A stretch of DNA of 13,913 bases. Origin: Cyclostephanos tholiformis (lineage: Eukaryota; Bacillariophyta; Thalassiosirophyceae; Thalassiosirales; Thalassiosiraceae). Each line of letters opens with the position of its first letter. Within the stretch, counting starts at the first letter, position 1. The position numbers were made by a program, and so were the translations under genes. The stretch lies in contig JALLPB010000651.1 of NCBI GenBank assembly GCA_036939975.1, forward strand, positions 1 through 13,913, read 5' to 3'. A model generated the notes under the pieces. That model did no database searches, was not told the DNA's origin, and saw only the letters and a list, made by a program, of their open reading frames with translations. Shown here piece by piece: positions 1 to 8,033 of the stretch.

Positions 1-754
1 GGCAAGAATTCAGACGAAAAATCATACAAAGGGAACGGATCGTCAATGGGAGGGGAATTCATAATATCTTAGAATCACCATCCATTTTAAGGGGAGTTGA
101 GAGCTTTGTAGAGTACCTTTAAGTACTATTTCATCCTATGTAGGTCTATTTGTGTATTCATGACCTTCTATTTAAGCACAAATAAAAGCTCAAGCTGGAG
201 CTTTTACGATAACACTAATGTTTACGATTGGCTAAAATTGGGTTTCTGTGGTGAGGTTCAAAAGAGATTACGTGAAAAACAGAGTAAGTCCTACATAGAA
301 TGCCGGTTGGGCAACTAGCAATTATGACAAGAAAGGTATGAGGGAAGAAATCCCCTTGGGTCAACCTTGCCGCCTTCCTGGAACCTCTCAGTAAGGGAGA
401 GGAGTGATACTCATCCTATTATGTACACGTAAGCATAACCCCATATTTGGAGCTGATGCACAGACAATTTCCAGACCATGTCTGCACTCACGGCTACCTG
501 CTGTGTGTGATGTGGAGGGGAGAGAAGGAAATGCCCCATGGCACTAAAATAAATCAATTCCTACGATAAATTTTGGAACACAAGAACGGACAGCAGATTG
601 GAAGATTTGTGGTCCAAAAAGGGGGGGGGGGCACAGATCAGCATTCTGCACTAAACTCCAACTTGAACTTTTTCCAAAATCTGACATAACAGCAAACCCA
701 CAGTCCAGCAAACTGTGAAACAAAGAAATCTAAAGCCGGTCTATTGATTTTTTA

Positions 755-768
755 TCTCTCTCTCTCTC
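755..768. repeat. (TC)7 microsatellite
   Basis: Seven TC dinucleotides in an otherwise featureless AT-rich interval. The surrounding sequence from about 580 to 1275 contains no gene I can support. It holds a G11 run at 621-631, this microsatellite, and a - strand open frame at 855-1118 with no recognisable motif. Confidence 0.8.
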
Positions 769-1312
769 CTTCAATATTAGATACTATGTCTTTAGCGGGT
801 AAAGGATGCATATGCGGGCACAAACACATTTAAGTACTATGTACGTACTTTTACCTATGTAAACTCTGTCTGATACCATACCCCCTGATCCACATACCAT
901 TGGAAAGTGGAAACCCTCCTCTTTCTCCCAATAATATTAGTTTGGGGTTGTACACTCATAAGTATTTGAGATAAATACCTGAAAAAGTGTGGTGTTTTTC
1001 TGATAAATAGTGATGCTTGTCCACAAAAATAAATGTGTAGAAATGCATTTTGCATAGTTATTCCTATGTTTAATCTATGGAAGAAAAAATATTTATTTTG
1101 ACCAAGGAGAGCTTGCAAGACTCCTTGATATTCTTTCTTTTCTCATTTTTTATGTATACCATAGGTTGTCGATACATACAGTAGTAGAAACTACAATGGA
1201 AATAGTATGGAAAAAGAAAAAAGCTTCACATGTTTATGCCCACAAACATGTCCAAAATTTTTCTCGGTAAAGAGATATCTCCTTGTTGGTCAGCAAACTG
1301 GGTCACTGTAGC

Positions 1313-1516
1313 TTTCTAGTTTTAATGATGCTGACCCATCGTATATTATGTTAGTTGATTGTTGTATGCTTTATTGTCAGGAGTGTGGCCCCTTACCCCA
1401 TAGTGGCCATATGACGATGCCAGCCACCATGGGTTAAGGGGCCAACTCCTGACAATAAAGCATACAACAATCAACTAACATAATATATGATAGGTCAGCA
1501 TCATTAAAACTAGAAA
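1313..1516. repeat. Long near-perfect foldback hairpin (MITE-like)
   Basis: The left arm 1313-1407 and right arm 1423-1516 are reverse complements, with only a handful of substitutions and a two-base indel over about 95 bp, and a loop of about 15 bases. The arms begin TTTCTAGTTTTAATGATGC on the left and end in the complement on the right. Such a hairpin is typical of foldback/MITE insertions and, if transcribed, would form a long dsRNA able to feed small-RNA production. No target-site duplication is obvious. The high arm identity suggests a fairly recent insertion or gene conversion between the arms. Confidence 0.85.
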
Positions 1517-1680
1517 AAAATATGTTTATTACTGATTAAATGTCTACCATTGGATGTCGCATTGACAACAAAATGTAACAATGACACAACGGTGACAAAA
1601 TGATGGGTACCATTTGGCCCCCCGGATTGATTGGATGTTGCCGACACAGCATGTCCCACCACATGGGTGTTGGTGATGAA

Positions 1681-1718
1681 GGGGGGCAGGGGGGGGGCAT
1701 CGGGAGGGAGAGTTGGGG
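1681..1718 (+). other. G-quadruplex-forming tract
   Basis: Five guanine runs of 6, 9, 3, 3 and 4 bases (1681-1686, 1689-1697, 1702-1704, 1706-1708, 1715-1718) are separated by loops of 1-6 bases on the + strand. This satisfies the usual four-run quadruplex pattern. A second, looser cluster of G-runs lies at 1829-1838 and 1865-1889 in the same TE-rich segment. No function is implied by the sequence. Confidence 0.6.
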
Positions 1719-2004
1719 AAGATTTGCATACACTACTGATGGTGGAGTTTGGGTCACCGGTTTTTTTTCAATAATTTCACCAAAAAGTATGGTAAGCCCA
1801 CCATTTCAATATCTACGTAGACTAATTTGGGGGTGGGGAACATGATTGTGCCCTCAAAATTGATGGGGGGGGGTCAATGGGGCATGGGGCGAGGTTATTA
1901 ATATTTTTAGGGTGCTTTCCTTAAGGACTCTATATGGACCCTGACCAACAAAGAGATAGCATACCCAAAATTCATTTTGTGTTCATGAATCACAAACGCT
2001 TATT

Positions 2005-2496
2005 TAAGACTGATAAATCTAAAAGGTAAACTTTTTGTTTTGGCAAAAAAAAAACTCCAACCAGACAGATCACACTCAAAAAAAGTCATTTTTTCTATTT
2101 GATAAGCATCAATTGAAACATCTTGGGCACTGATAAGCTTAAAAATGCCCAATAATCATAAAAAGAACTCGGGCGATGATAATCATACACAAGCCTGATA
2201 AGCATGAAAAGTAACTCAGGCGGCAGAAGATTTTTTATTTTTTTTCACACACAACCAGTTAGTTGTGACATAAGAAAGTACCCTAGTACACCGGAGTTTT
2301 TGGCATGAACTAACAAGTCCAAATTTCTCCCCCAGCATTTTTGTACCAAATCCTCTTTAACAGCAAGAATGACAAGATGAAAATGAGTCGAATGATAAGT
2401 TGGATTAAAAATGGGCCTAAAATGTTTTTAAGCCAATCTTGCCATCAAACATTCCCACCAAAACAAAAAGTTTACTTTTTAGATTTATTAGCCTTA
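2005..2496. mobile_element. Inverted-repeat pair with 39-bp arms, probable decayed DNA element
   Basis: The 39 bases at 2005-2043 are the reverse complement of 2458-2496 with three mismatches. Weaker similarity continues outward on both sides (toward about 1964 and about 2550), so the true ends are probably outside the interval given. The interior carries a degenerate direct repeat (units starting GATAAGCAT or GATAATCAT near 2101, 2132, 2176 and 2198). No long ORF is credible. The core GACTGATAAATCTAAAAGGT resembles the terminus of the element at 3296-3584, so the two probably belong to related families. Confidence 0.55.
2101..2225 (+). repeat. Degenerate GATAAGCAT direct repeats
   Basis: Several imperfect units open with GATAAGCAT, GATAAGCTT or GATAATCAT. 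Some are followed by an A-rich run and an AACTCGGGCG or AACTCAGGCG block (near 2166 and 2213). Spacing is irregular, about 20-45 bases, so this is a decayed repeat inside the inverted-repeat element rather than a clean satellite. Confidence 0.4.
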
Positions 2497-2849
2497 TTTG
2501 TGATTTGTGTTTGGGATTCACTGATTTTTGTCCCCAAAATTATTTTGTGCAGCCTTTGCAAACTCAGTTTGTGATTGAAGCAACTTCACACTTTCCAAAA
2601 AAGTATGCACTCTATAAAAAAATAAGCCTCCCTGCCTCCTCTGTCACATCATCTATGGCCTCTTCTGTTGGCCCTCCTGTCCCCCCCCTGCTGCTCTGAT
2701 GTGGCACTCACACTGTCTCCTCCTCCTCTATCTTGCTCACAGGGAGCAAGAGTGGAGGATTAGGGTTTCCCCTTTAAAACACTCATGGTACAGAAAATAC
2801 TTCTTAAGAAGTCTATCCATAGAGGAATGTCAATCGTAAATATCTGTAC

Positions 2850-3058
2850 AAATCATGGCAAGATTTGTTTGGGTCTTTGGCACCAACTGTTCATGAGAGG
2901 AGGGACAATTTTGAGTGGATATGGCAGGCTACTTTGGCACGACAGACATCTGAGTGGGGTATGCTCAGTGTGCAAACATTTTTCCACAGTTGCAAAATAG
3001 GCTACATTATGAGGAACGTGGAGAACGATGAATTATTTTGAAAAGGGAAAATAGGGGA
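2850..3058 (+). pseudogene. Decayed Harbinger-type (DDE_Tnp_4) transposase C-terminal fragment
   Basis: One forward frame reads a stretch ending RQTSEWGMLSV (about 2940-2972). After a one-base frame change near 2972-2990 another frame reads NRLHYEERGER, a stop, then IILK (about 2996-3050). From general knowledge of PIF/Harbinger-like DDE_4 transposases, a conserved 'R..SEWGM...Q..F.RLK.RL.YEERGER..I' segment follows the last catalytic acidic residue, and the two pieces fit that pattern in order. There is no intact ORF, so the copy is dead. The rest of the transposase is not recognisable nearby. Recognition is from memory of the family pattern, without a search. Confidence 0.5.
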
Positions 3059-3129
3059 AATACACACGTATTTAGCTTCTGGCTCATCATATGCCAGACG
3101 TGAAAAATTTCCTGTCATTATATACACGC

Positions 3130-3290
3130 CGTGCTTTTTACCACTCATAATATACAAACTTGTCCTAATTCACCTTGTAAAATATAAACGTCCGAAAATA
3201 TACCTTGCGAAATATACAAGTTCGAAAAAATATAGCTTAGAAAATAGCACATTCACTACTAAACAGCTATTCAAATATACACGTTTGTCA
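3130..3290 (+). repeat. AT-rich degenerate tandem repeat, about 15-bp period
   Basis: Units of the form AAATATAnnnnnnnCG recur at roughly 15-17-base steps. The clearest are between 3179 and 3240 (AAATATAAACGTCCG, AAAATATACCTTGCG, AAATATACAAGTTCG, AAAATATAGCTTAG), with looser relatives near 3150 and 3275. The array abuts the left end of the inverted-repeat element at 3296. No coding potential is seen. Confidence 0.5.
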
Positions 3291-3295
3291 TATAT

Positions 3296-3584
3296 GACTG
3301 ATTTATCTAAAAGGTGCTTTGAGGTTTTTGGCAGGAAGAAAAAACTGACGAAAAGTTTTGGCAAGGCGCTGAGGTTTACCAACAAGTTCCACTATTAGAA
3401 ATCGGTCGGCGCGTTAAGTGTAAGATATCATTCTGGAGAGAGGAACGACCAGTATTATTTTGTTTTCGTGTAACTTTCATTCTCAGAGAAAGTTTTTACA
3501 TTCGCCAAAAATGAACCACGGTCTGTCCGGACAGAGTTTTGGCTTCCCGCAAAATCCTCAAAGCACCTTTTAGATAAATCAGTC
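3296..3584. mobile_element. MITE-like element with about 40-bp terminal inverted repeats
   Basis: GACTGATTTATCTAAAAGGT opens the element at 3296 and its complement closes it at 3584. Inverted similarity extends about 40 bp inward (through about 3337 and from about 3543) with a few mismatches. The interior of about 200 bp has no credible ORF but contains a perfect 14-bp palindrome, TCTGTCCGGACAGA, at 3522-3535. No obvious target-site duplication flanks it. It ends about 350 bp upstream of the start codon of the 3938 gene, so it may supply part of that gene's upstream sequence. Confidence 0.65.
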
Positions 3585-3937
3585 TTATTTGGTTTGACGA
3601 ATTTTCGCTCATTGTGATGTTGTGATGTGCGCACCTTGTGTGTTGAAATAGAATCCTAAGTTCAACGTCGGAATTTTTTACGAAAACCTAATTTGTGTAT
3701 TTATCAATTTTAGTTTCCCATTTACGAGACTTTTTGTCGTTTTCGATTGCTTAAACAGCGTACCCAACGATATTCTGACAGTTGAAACGGTGGAACGGTC
3801 CCATTGAAATCCTAAAAAGGGGACAGCAACAAAAATACAAAAACATTCACTCGACGACGTCTCTCTGTGACGGGGAGCAAATAAAAAGGTAACTGAAATG
3901 AACTGACACTTAGACTTGGAGCTTTCTATAGACGAAT
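3585..3937 (+). promoter_or_regulatory. Upstream region of the 3938 gene, with a two-codon uORF
   Basis: This gap between the inverted-repeat element and the gene has no ORF of note. It must contain the promoter and 5' leader, but no confident TATA or initiator can be named; an A-rich AAATAAAA block lies near 3880. A minimal upstream ORF, ATG-AAC-TGA, occupies 3898-3906 and ends 31 bases before the main ATG. If the leader includes it, it could lower initiation at 3938. An in-frame TAG lies just two codons before the main ATG. Confidence 0.45.
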
Positions 3938-5728
3938 ATGCCATCCGCACGCGTGAAAGCCCGCTCAGCCATCGCGCGCCTTCTGTCGAAGAAAGGCGTC
4001 GGTGCCAGCACGATGGCCACGTCGCCCCCGCCCCCCCCATGCGGCGATGGTAACAACGACCCCCCTCTCGAGTCGACGGATGATCGCGCCTTCATGGCCA
4101 CGATCAACGCCGCCGCGGCCGAGAAGGCCAGGGATGTAATACGCAACGGCGGCACCCAGGCCAAGGCGATAGCGGCCGCCAAGGAGGTCGCGCGCGCTAT
4201 GCTCTCTCACACCAAAACTAAGGCCGATGGCGGAGGCGGCGATGGATCGAATGGCATCGTAGAAGCACGCGATGCGGCTTCGTCGGATAAGCCGGAAATT
4301 GCTCAGGACATGACGCGCGATCCTCACAGCAGCATGCCCGTTTCCTACATTGTCGAGGAGAGTGAAACAGTTTCGGTGTTGACTACCCCCAAGCAAGAGG
4401 AGATGATTTTTCATCGGAAGTCGAATAGTTGGAATAATCTGGGCATATCGGATTACATATTCCGGATTGTGACAAAATTTGTGGATGCCATTGATGAGAA
4501 CATTTTCTTACCCTTTCAGAGTCTTAATGAGAGTTGTAGCAGCGAGAGTCAACAGTCGTTTGTCTCTGTTCCCGAAAGATCGAACAGAATTGGAGTTCTT
4601 ATTGAGAATAATTACTATGAAGATCTAACTAGAGGGATCGAGTACAACCCAGATTGGAGAGTCGATGTGCCCGACACTGTGGTTGCTTCGGCTTGTCATG
4701 TAGATACTAATTTGAACCATGGTCGAATGCAGCCGCCGACGCCGCCGCCGCAGCAACAGCAAGTATGTCTTTTAAAACAAATGTGCCACCCACATTCAGG
4801 AGTTGCCAAACAGCCCAGCAGAGGTCATCTCCCTCCATTGAGCCCCGTCATGTTGCAAAAAAAGCAAACCTTGCTTTCACATTCACCTCGATACAACTAT
4901 CAAACTAACTTAAATAGTTCTGGCAATGCTGATCAAAGGCTGAACCCATCATATGCTCGAAGTAGCGTCACGCTTGATCAAGAGCAGAGGCAAATACATC
5001 ACTATCCCCTCGTACCTATCTCAAGAGATTCTTCTCAGCAGATCAGTGCTTGTCTATCAGTGGAGTCCATAGATGAGACAGAAGATCGGTATGCCGGCAT
5101 GAAACAGGACGATGTCGACATGCGAGACGTCACGACTTTGGTTAATTCTGATGCTCCCCGCCCGACTCTGGGTGAGATGGCTGATACGAACCGTAATGTA
5201 GTAATAGGAATGCAAGGACTTCAAAGAATTGCACACAATAGTGATATCAGGAACAATAAAACAGACCACACAGTAATGACGGGTCGACGGCCACCACCGC
5301 CTGCACCAAAAATGATGAGTGAAATTCCGATTGTTTGTTCCCAGCGTAATGATGTGCTTCGAATGAAGCAGCGGGAAGATCAAATTCGAAGACAACACCA
5401 CCAGATGGACCCATATCCAACTTCGACAGTCACTCTCACTAATCTTGACAAATATTCGGAACATCACGCGATGGTGGCTCATCAGTCATCTCCCAACATG
5501 ATGATGGACGAAGCGGGTTCTCCATACAATGATATTCATCATGCTATGTATCAGAGACAACAATCACAGCTACACCAAAAGGGTCAGCAGTCAATGCAGG
5601 CATTCGGCCAAAATCAATCACAGACTCAGGCTCAGGCTCAGGTTGCCTTGCCTCTGAACTACAATAATGGTGCCATAAAGCACTGCAACAAAAGTGATCG
5701 TGTGCCAACACGAACAATGTTAGTATGA
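3938..5728 (+). CDS. Hypothetical protein, 596 aa, intronless, mostly disordered, Q/P/H-rich
   Basis: I do not recognise the family. A single open frame of 596 codons starts at the first ATG after an in-frame TAG six bases upstream. Residues 1-22 are basic and could be a nuclear signal or a weak presequence. Residues 29-34 are Pro-rich and 50-95 form an Ala-rich, probably helical segment. Residues 135-195 are the most fold-like part (an acidic VEESE patch, then an amphipathic stretch around NNLGISDYIFRIV). From about 263 the chain is low complexity, with PPTPPP then QQQQ at 266-275, PPPPAP near 455, His/Gln/Met-rich runs, and a QAQAQAQ run from a CAGGCT hexamer repeat near 5625-5645. No transmembrane segment or catalytic motif is visible. 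A regulatory or scaffold role would fit but is inference. The first ~135 codons are clearly more GC-rich than the rest. It converges with ADAT1 110 bp downstream. Confidence 0.8.
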   Translation: MPSARVKARSAIARLLSKKGVGASTMATSPPPPPCGDGNNDPPLESTDDRAFMATINAAAAEKARDVIRNGGTQAKAIAAAKEVARAMLSHTKTKADGGGGDGSNGIVEARDAASSDKPEIAQDMTRDPHSSMPVSYIVEESETVSVLTTPKQEEMIFHRKSNSWNNLGISDYIFRIVTKFVDAIDENIFLPFQSLNESCSSESQQSFVSVPERSNRIGVLIENNYYEDLTRGIEYNPDWRVDVPDTVVASACHVDTNLNHGRMQPPTPPPQQQQVCLLKQMCHPHSGVAKQPSRGHLPPLSPVMLQKKQTLLSHSPRYNYQTNLNSSGNADQRLNPSYARSSVTLDQEQRQIHHYPLVPISRDSSQQISACLSVESIDETEDRYAGMKQDDVDMRDVTTLVNSDAPRPTLGEMADTNRNVVIGMQGLQRIAHNSDIRNNKTDHTVMTGRRPPPPAPKMMSEIPIVCSQRNDVLRMKQREDQIRRQHHQMDPYPTSTVTLTNLDKYSEHHAMVAHQSSPNMMMDEAGSPYNDIHHAMYQRQQSQLHQKGQQSMQAFGQNQSQTQAQAQVALPLNYNNGAIKHCNKSDRVPTRTMLV

Positions 5729-5838
5729 GAATCAAATCGCGTCACTGTCGCTTAAAATGTTAAAACTAATCAAGTAAAAAAATTATGTTGGAAAACATTA
5801 ACGTGATTTTCACAAATTTAGTACTCGCGCTCTCCAGC
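5729..5838. other. Short convergent intergenic gap
   Basis: Only 110 bp, AT-rich, separates the stop codon of the + strand gene from the stop codon of ADAT1 on the - strand. Both 3' UTRs must fit here or overlap the neighbouring coding region, so the transcripts probably share antisense sequence. No canonical AATAAA polyadenylation hexamer is seen on either strand in the gap. AATGTT (near 5756) and AACATT (near 5795) make a weak inverted pair. Confidence 0.5.
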
Positions 5839-8033
5839 TTATTGACGGCATCCTCTTCGACTCCACTGATCAAAGACTCGATGCCGAAAAAACTCGTCCT
5901 TCGCCGATTCGTGATGCGGGGATACGAGTCGCTTCAATCGTCTTAAATCGGAGATGCTCAGCGCAATCGGATCATCAATAGGGATACCGAGACGTTTGAT
6001 GATTTCGGCGTGAATTCGAAGCAAGCTGATTGTGGATGATTCCGAAATGATCACATCATTATCATCGCAACTTCCCGCATCGTTCCCATTTCCCCAGCGA
6101 TTGTAATCAATCACAAGACCGTTCTCGAGGCAATCGGCGGCATACCCCAGTCCGTTCGTGCCCTTCCCCGGCCACCACACCCAGCAGAGGTTCGAGTCGA
6201 ATGTCGCTTCTCGGCCCGTTGACGTCACCCCCGACATATCATGCGTTCCTGAAAATCACGACGAAATATATGGTCTAAGAAGAAACGATGGGATTGATAG
6301 AAAAAAAGGGTTTGTTCCGTCTAAGCTTACCCTTGTCGTCCATGTAAACATTCGTCTCCATCAACGTCGGGTGATTCAACTTGTACTTCCACAAGTCGTC
6401 GGCGGCGTCGTTACTACCGCACCCCCCTCCCCCCCTCGCACCGAATCCGTCCGCGCGACAGCAAACGGCCCTCCTGCAAATCGCTCCCGAGAACTTGCGC
6501 CCGACAGTCAACGTCGACATGTAAAGCGGCTCGTCCAGCACGGACATCAATAGCGTTCCCTGCAGGCCGAGGCAATTCCAACGGCACATCTTGTCCGAGC
6601 ACGAGTGTATGGTACCCCTGCCGAAGTTCGGAATGGAGCACGACGGCGGACACCATCCATCATCCTCTCGACACGGCCACGTCTTCCTGATCCCGATGCG
6701 TGGATTTCCTCCCCCCCCCTCCTCGGGGGGTCCCCTTGTCAACATGGCAGTGGCCGTCGATCGCGGTTCGTCGACGATGCCATCGTCGTCGAGTCCTACT
6801 CCGGTCGATGACGATGACGACGACGTGGATCCGTCTTTTTTTACCAGCAACGCGAACTGCCCCAGGCGGAGGGAATGTCCCGGAACGGGTTCGTGAATCT
6901 GCGTCGGCCACTCGTCGGGTCCGAGCGATGCGTCGAATTTCTCCCTCTCCATCCTGGCGAATCTCTTCAACGTCGCATTGCCACCTTTCCTTTTTCGCGT
7001 TTCGGTTTTAACAAAAAACAAACAAACAAACATATAAACAGAAACGAGCAAACGACGTGGGGGGGGGGGGGGGGGGGGAGTACGCCATGTGAATGTCATC
7101 ATTGAATTGGCAAGATACAATACATAATATGACACACGCCACACGCATGTGCCCAAAACGAGAAAGAAACTCACACGGCGCCGAACTACAGTAGTAATGC
7201 AGGGTGACGCCGTCCCTCAATAGATAACGAACGCGGCCGCCGGCTCCTCCTCCTCCCCCTCGGTCATTTCCCGCCCGCTCCAGGATGGGAACGTATCCTT
7301 CCTCCCCCGACCGTGGATCGTCGTCGTCGTTGTCATCATCGTCGTCGTCGTCTTCGTCGCATCCGCCGGCCTTGGCATCGTCGACCATCTCCATCGAGAT
7401 ACGACGGAGGAACGCACGTCGGGCGAGGACCTCCGCGTGGCAGTCGCGTATGCGCTCGCCGTAATTGCGACGAAAACGACTGCTACGACGATCTCGAAAA
7501 TCGCGATCCTCCTCCTCCCCCCCCCCTCCCACCCCGCCGACCTCCTCCTCCATGCGCAGGATGGCGCTTGGCAGGTACTTCGTACCGACCCCGAGTCCCA
7601 TCACCTGGAGACGACGACGACGACGACGACTACGATGACGACGACGACCGCCGCCCCGTCGTCGTACCCCTCCCGACTCGCCGCCGATTCCGCAGTCGTC
7701 ATCGTCGTCGTCGTCATCATCATCATCATCATCGCCCCCCCCATCGTCATCCTCGAAGTCGTCGTCGGTGTCGACGTCGTCATCGTCGTCGTCGTCATCA
7801 TCGTTCCGAAAGTGGGCGATTATCGCCGACACGCAAGTGCCGGACCGATGGGCATCGACGTACGACGACGGCACGGCGCGCTCGTATGCCGATAGCGCCG
7901 CCAGGGCGATGCGATTGGCGAAGGTACACGATCCGCATCGTCGCTTCTCGGCGTGGCGGACGGATCCGGGTGCGTGCCTTTGGAGTTCGGCGTTGCTCGT
8001 AATATTATTATTATTATTATCATCACCCATCAT
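5839..8033 (-). CDS. ADAT1: tRNA-specific adenosine deaminase 1 (ADAT1/TAD1), three exons, 640 aa
   Basis: This is a zinc-dependent deaminase of the ADAR/ADAT1 A_deamin family. Known members convert A37 next to the anticodon of tRNA-Ala to inosine. Exons (- strand) are 8033-7175, 6984-6331 and 6248-5839, giving 1923 nt. Introns are 190 bp (GTGAGT...AAAG) and 82 bp (GTAAGC...TTTCAG). The core opens with GLGVGTK (146-152). Zinc ligands are H199 of CHAEV, C287 of PCGNA (its codon is split by intron 1, which supports the junction) and C415 of SCSDK; E201 is the proton-shuttle acid. RWNCLGLQGTLL follows the SCSDK motif as in the family. The start is the first of two adjacent ATGs, and residues 6-10 are poly-Asn from an AAT microsatellite. 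Unusual are long inserts: poly-Asp at 78-86 and 101-113, Arg-rich 124-141, Asp-rich about 226-240, and Gly/Ser loops. Human ADAT1, near 500 aa from memory, is shorter. The N-terminal helix ANRIALAALSAYE (39-51) also fits the family. The start codon and the reality of the inserts are less certain than the core. Confidence 0.93.
7059..7078. repeat. G20 homopolymer (C20 on the coding strand) in ADAT1 intron 1
   Basis: Twenty consecutive guanines on the + strand lie inside the first ADAT1 intron, about 75-95 bases before its acceptor on the - strand. On the transcript it is a pure cytosine run. A T-rich stretch closer to the acceptor is the more likely polypyrimidine tract. The run is probably length-variable and prone to sequencing error. 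Confidence 0.9.
7313..7805. repeat. GAC/GTC trinucleotide microsatellites within ADAT1 exon 1
   Basis: Interrupted trinucleotide tracts lie near 7313-7362, 7611-7660 and 7694-7805. On the coding (-) strand the first and third read as GAC/GAT and encode poly-Asp. The middle one reads as CGT (the GTC phase) and encodes an Arg-rich run. The middle tract is therefore inverted relative to the others. The frame stays open throughout despite the repeats. Confidence 0.85.

Larger units (their letters stand above)
1276..1958. mobile_element. Candidate non-autonomous DNA transposon with 18-bp terminal inverted repeats
   Basis: TATCTCCTTGTTGGTCAG at 1276-1293 is matched in inverted orientation by CTGACCAACAAAGAGATA at 1941-1958 (17 of 18 positions). 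The 683-bp interval contains no believable coding region. It holds a long foldback hairpin (1313-1516) and G-rich tracts near 1681-1718 and 1865-1889. This is the structure expected of a MITE-like element, possibly with the hairpin as a separate nested insertion. I see no clear target-site duplication next to either arm, so the boundaries are provisional and the superfamily is unassigned. Confidence 0.5.

Noticed and set aside
118..862. TTTAAGTACTAT at 118-129 and 829-840 followed by CCTATGTA, as possible LTR ends
   Set aside because: The similarity does not extend beyond these short blocks and the spacing to CCTATGTA differs, so no LTR pair can be claimed.
855..1118. 87-codon - strand open frame
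   Set aside because: AT-rich, no recognisable motif, no flanking coding signal, inside a repeat-rich region.
2760..2775. Telomere-like TTAGGGTTT
   Set aside because: A single occurrence without tandem copies.
3965..4414. 149-codon open frame antisense to the start of the unknown gene
   Set aside because: It lies wholly opposite a GC-rich coding segment of a much longer ORF, lacks any family motif, and is the expected shadow of GC-rich codons.
4763..4799. 37-bp GTATGT...CATTCAG intron in the unknown gene
   Set aside because: It is shorter than any other intron here and splicing would shift the frame of a 596-codon ORF.
6220..6227. TGACGTCA, a perfect CRE/bZIP-type site
   Set aside because: It lies inside ADAT1 exon 3 coding sequence, where a single 8-mer is not evidence of regulation.
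7605..7940. Intron removing the Asp and Arg tracts of ADAT1 before VMGLGVGTK
   Set aside because: CTCCAG before V144 is a fair acceptor, but no GTRAGT-like donor in the right phase is visible upstream and the frame is open, so the tracts are kept as coding. RNA data could overturn this.
7313..8002. 229-codon + strand frame across ADAT1 exon 1
   Set aside because: Its composition is almost only Arg, His, Pro and Asp from the microsatellites, and the opposite strand carries the conserved deaminase motifs.
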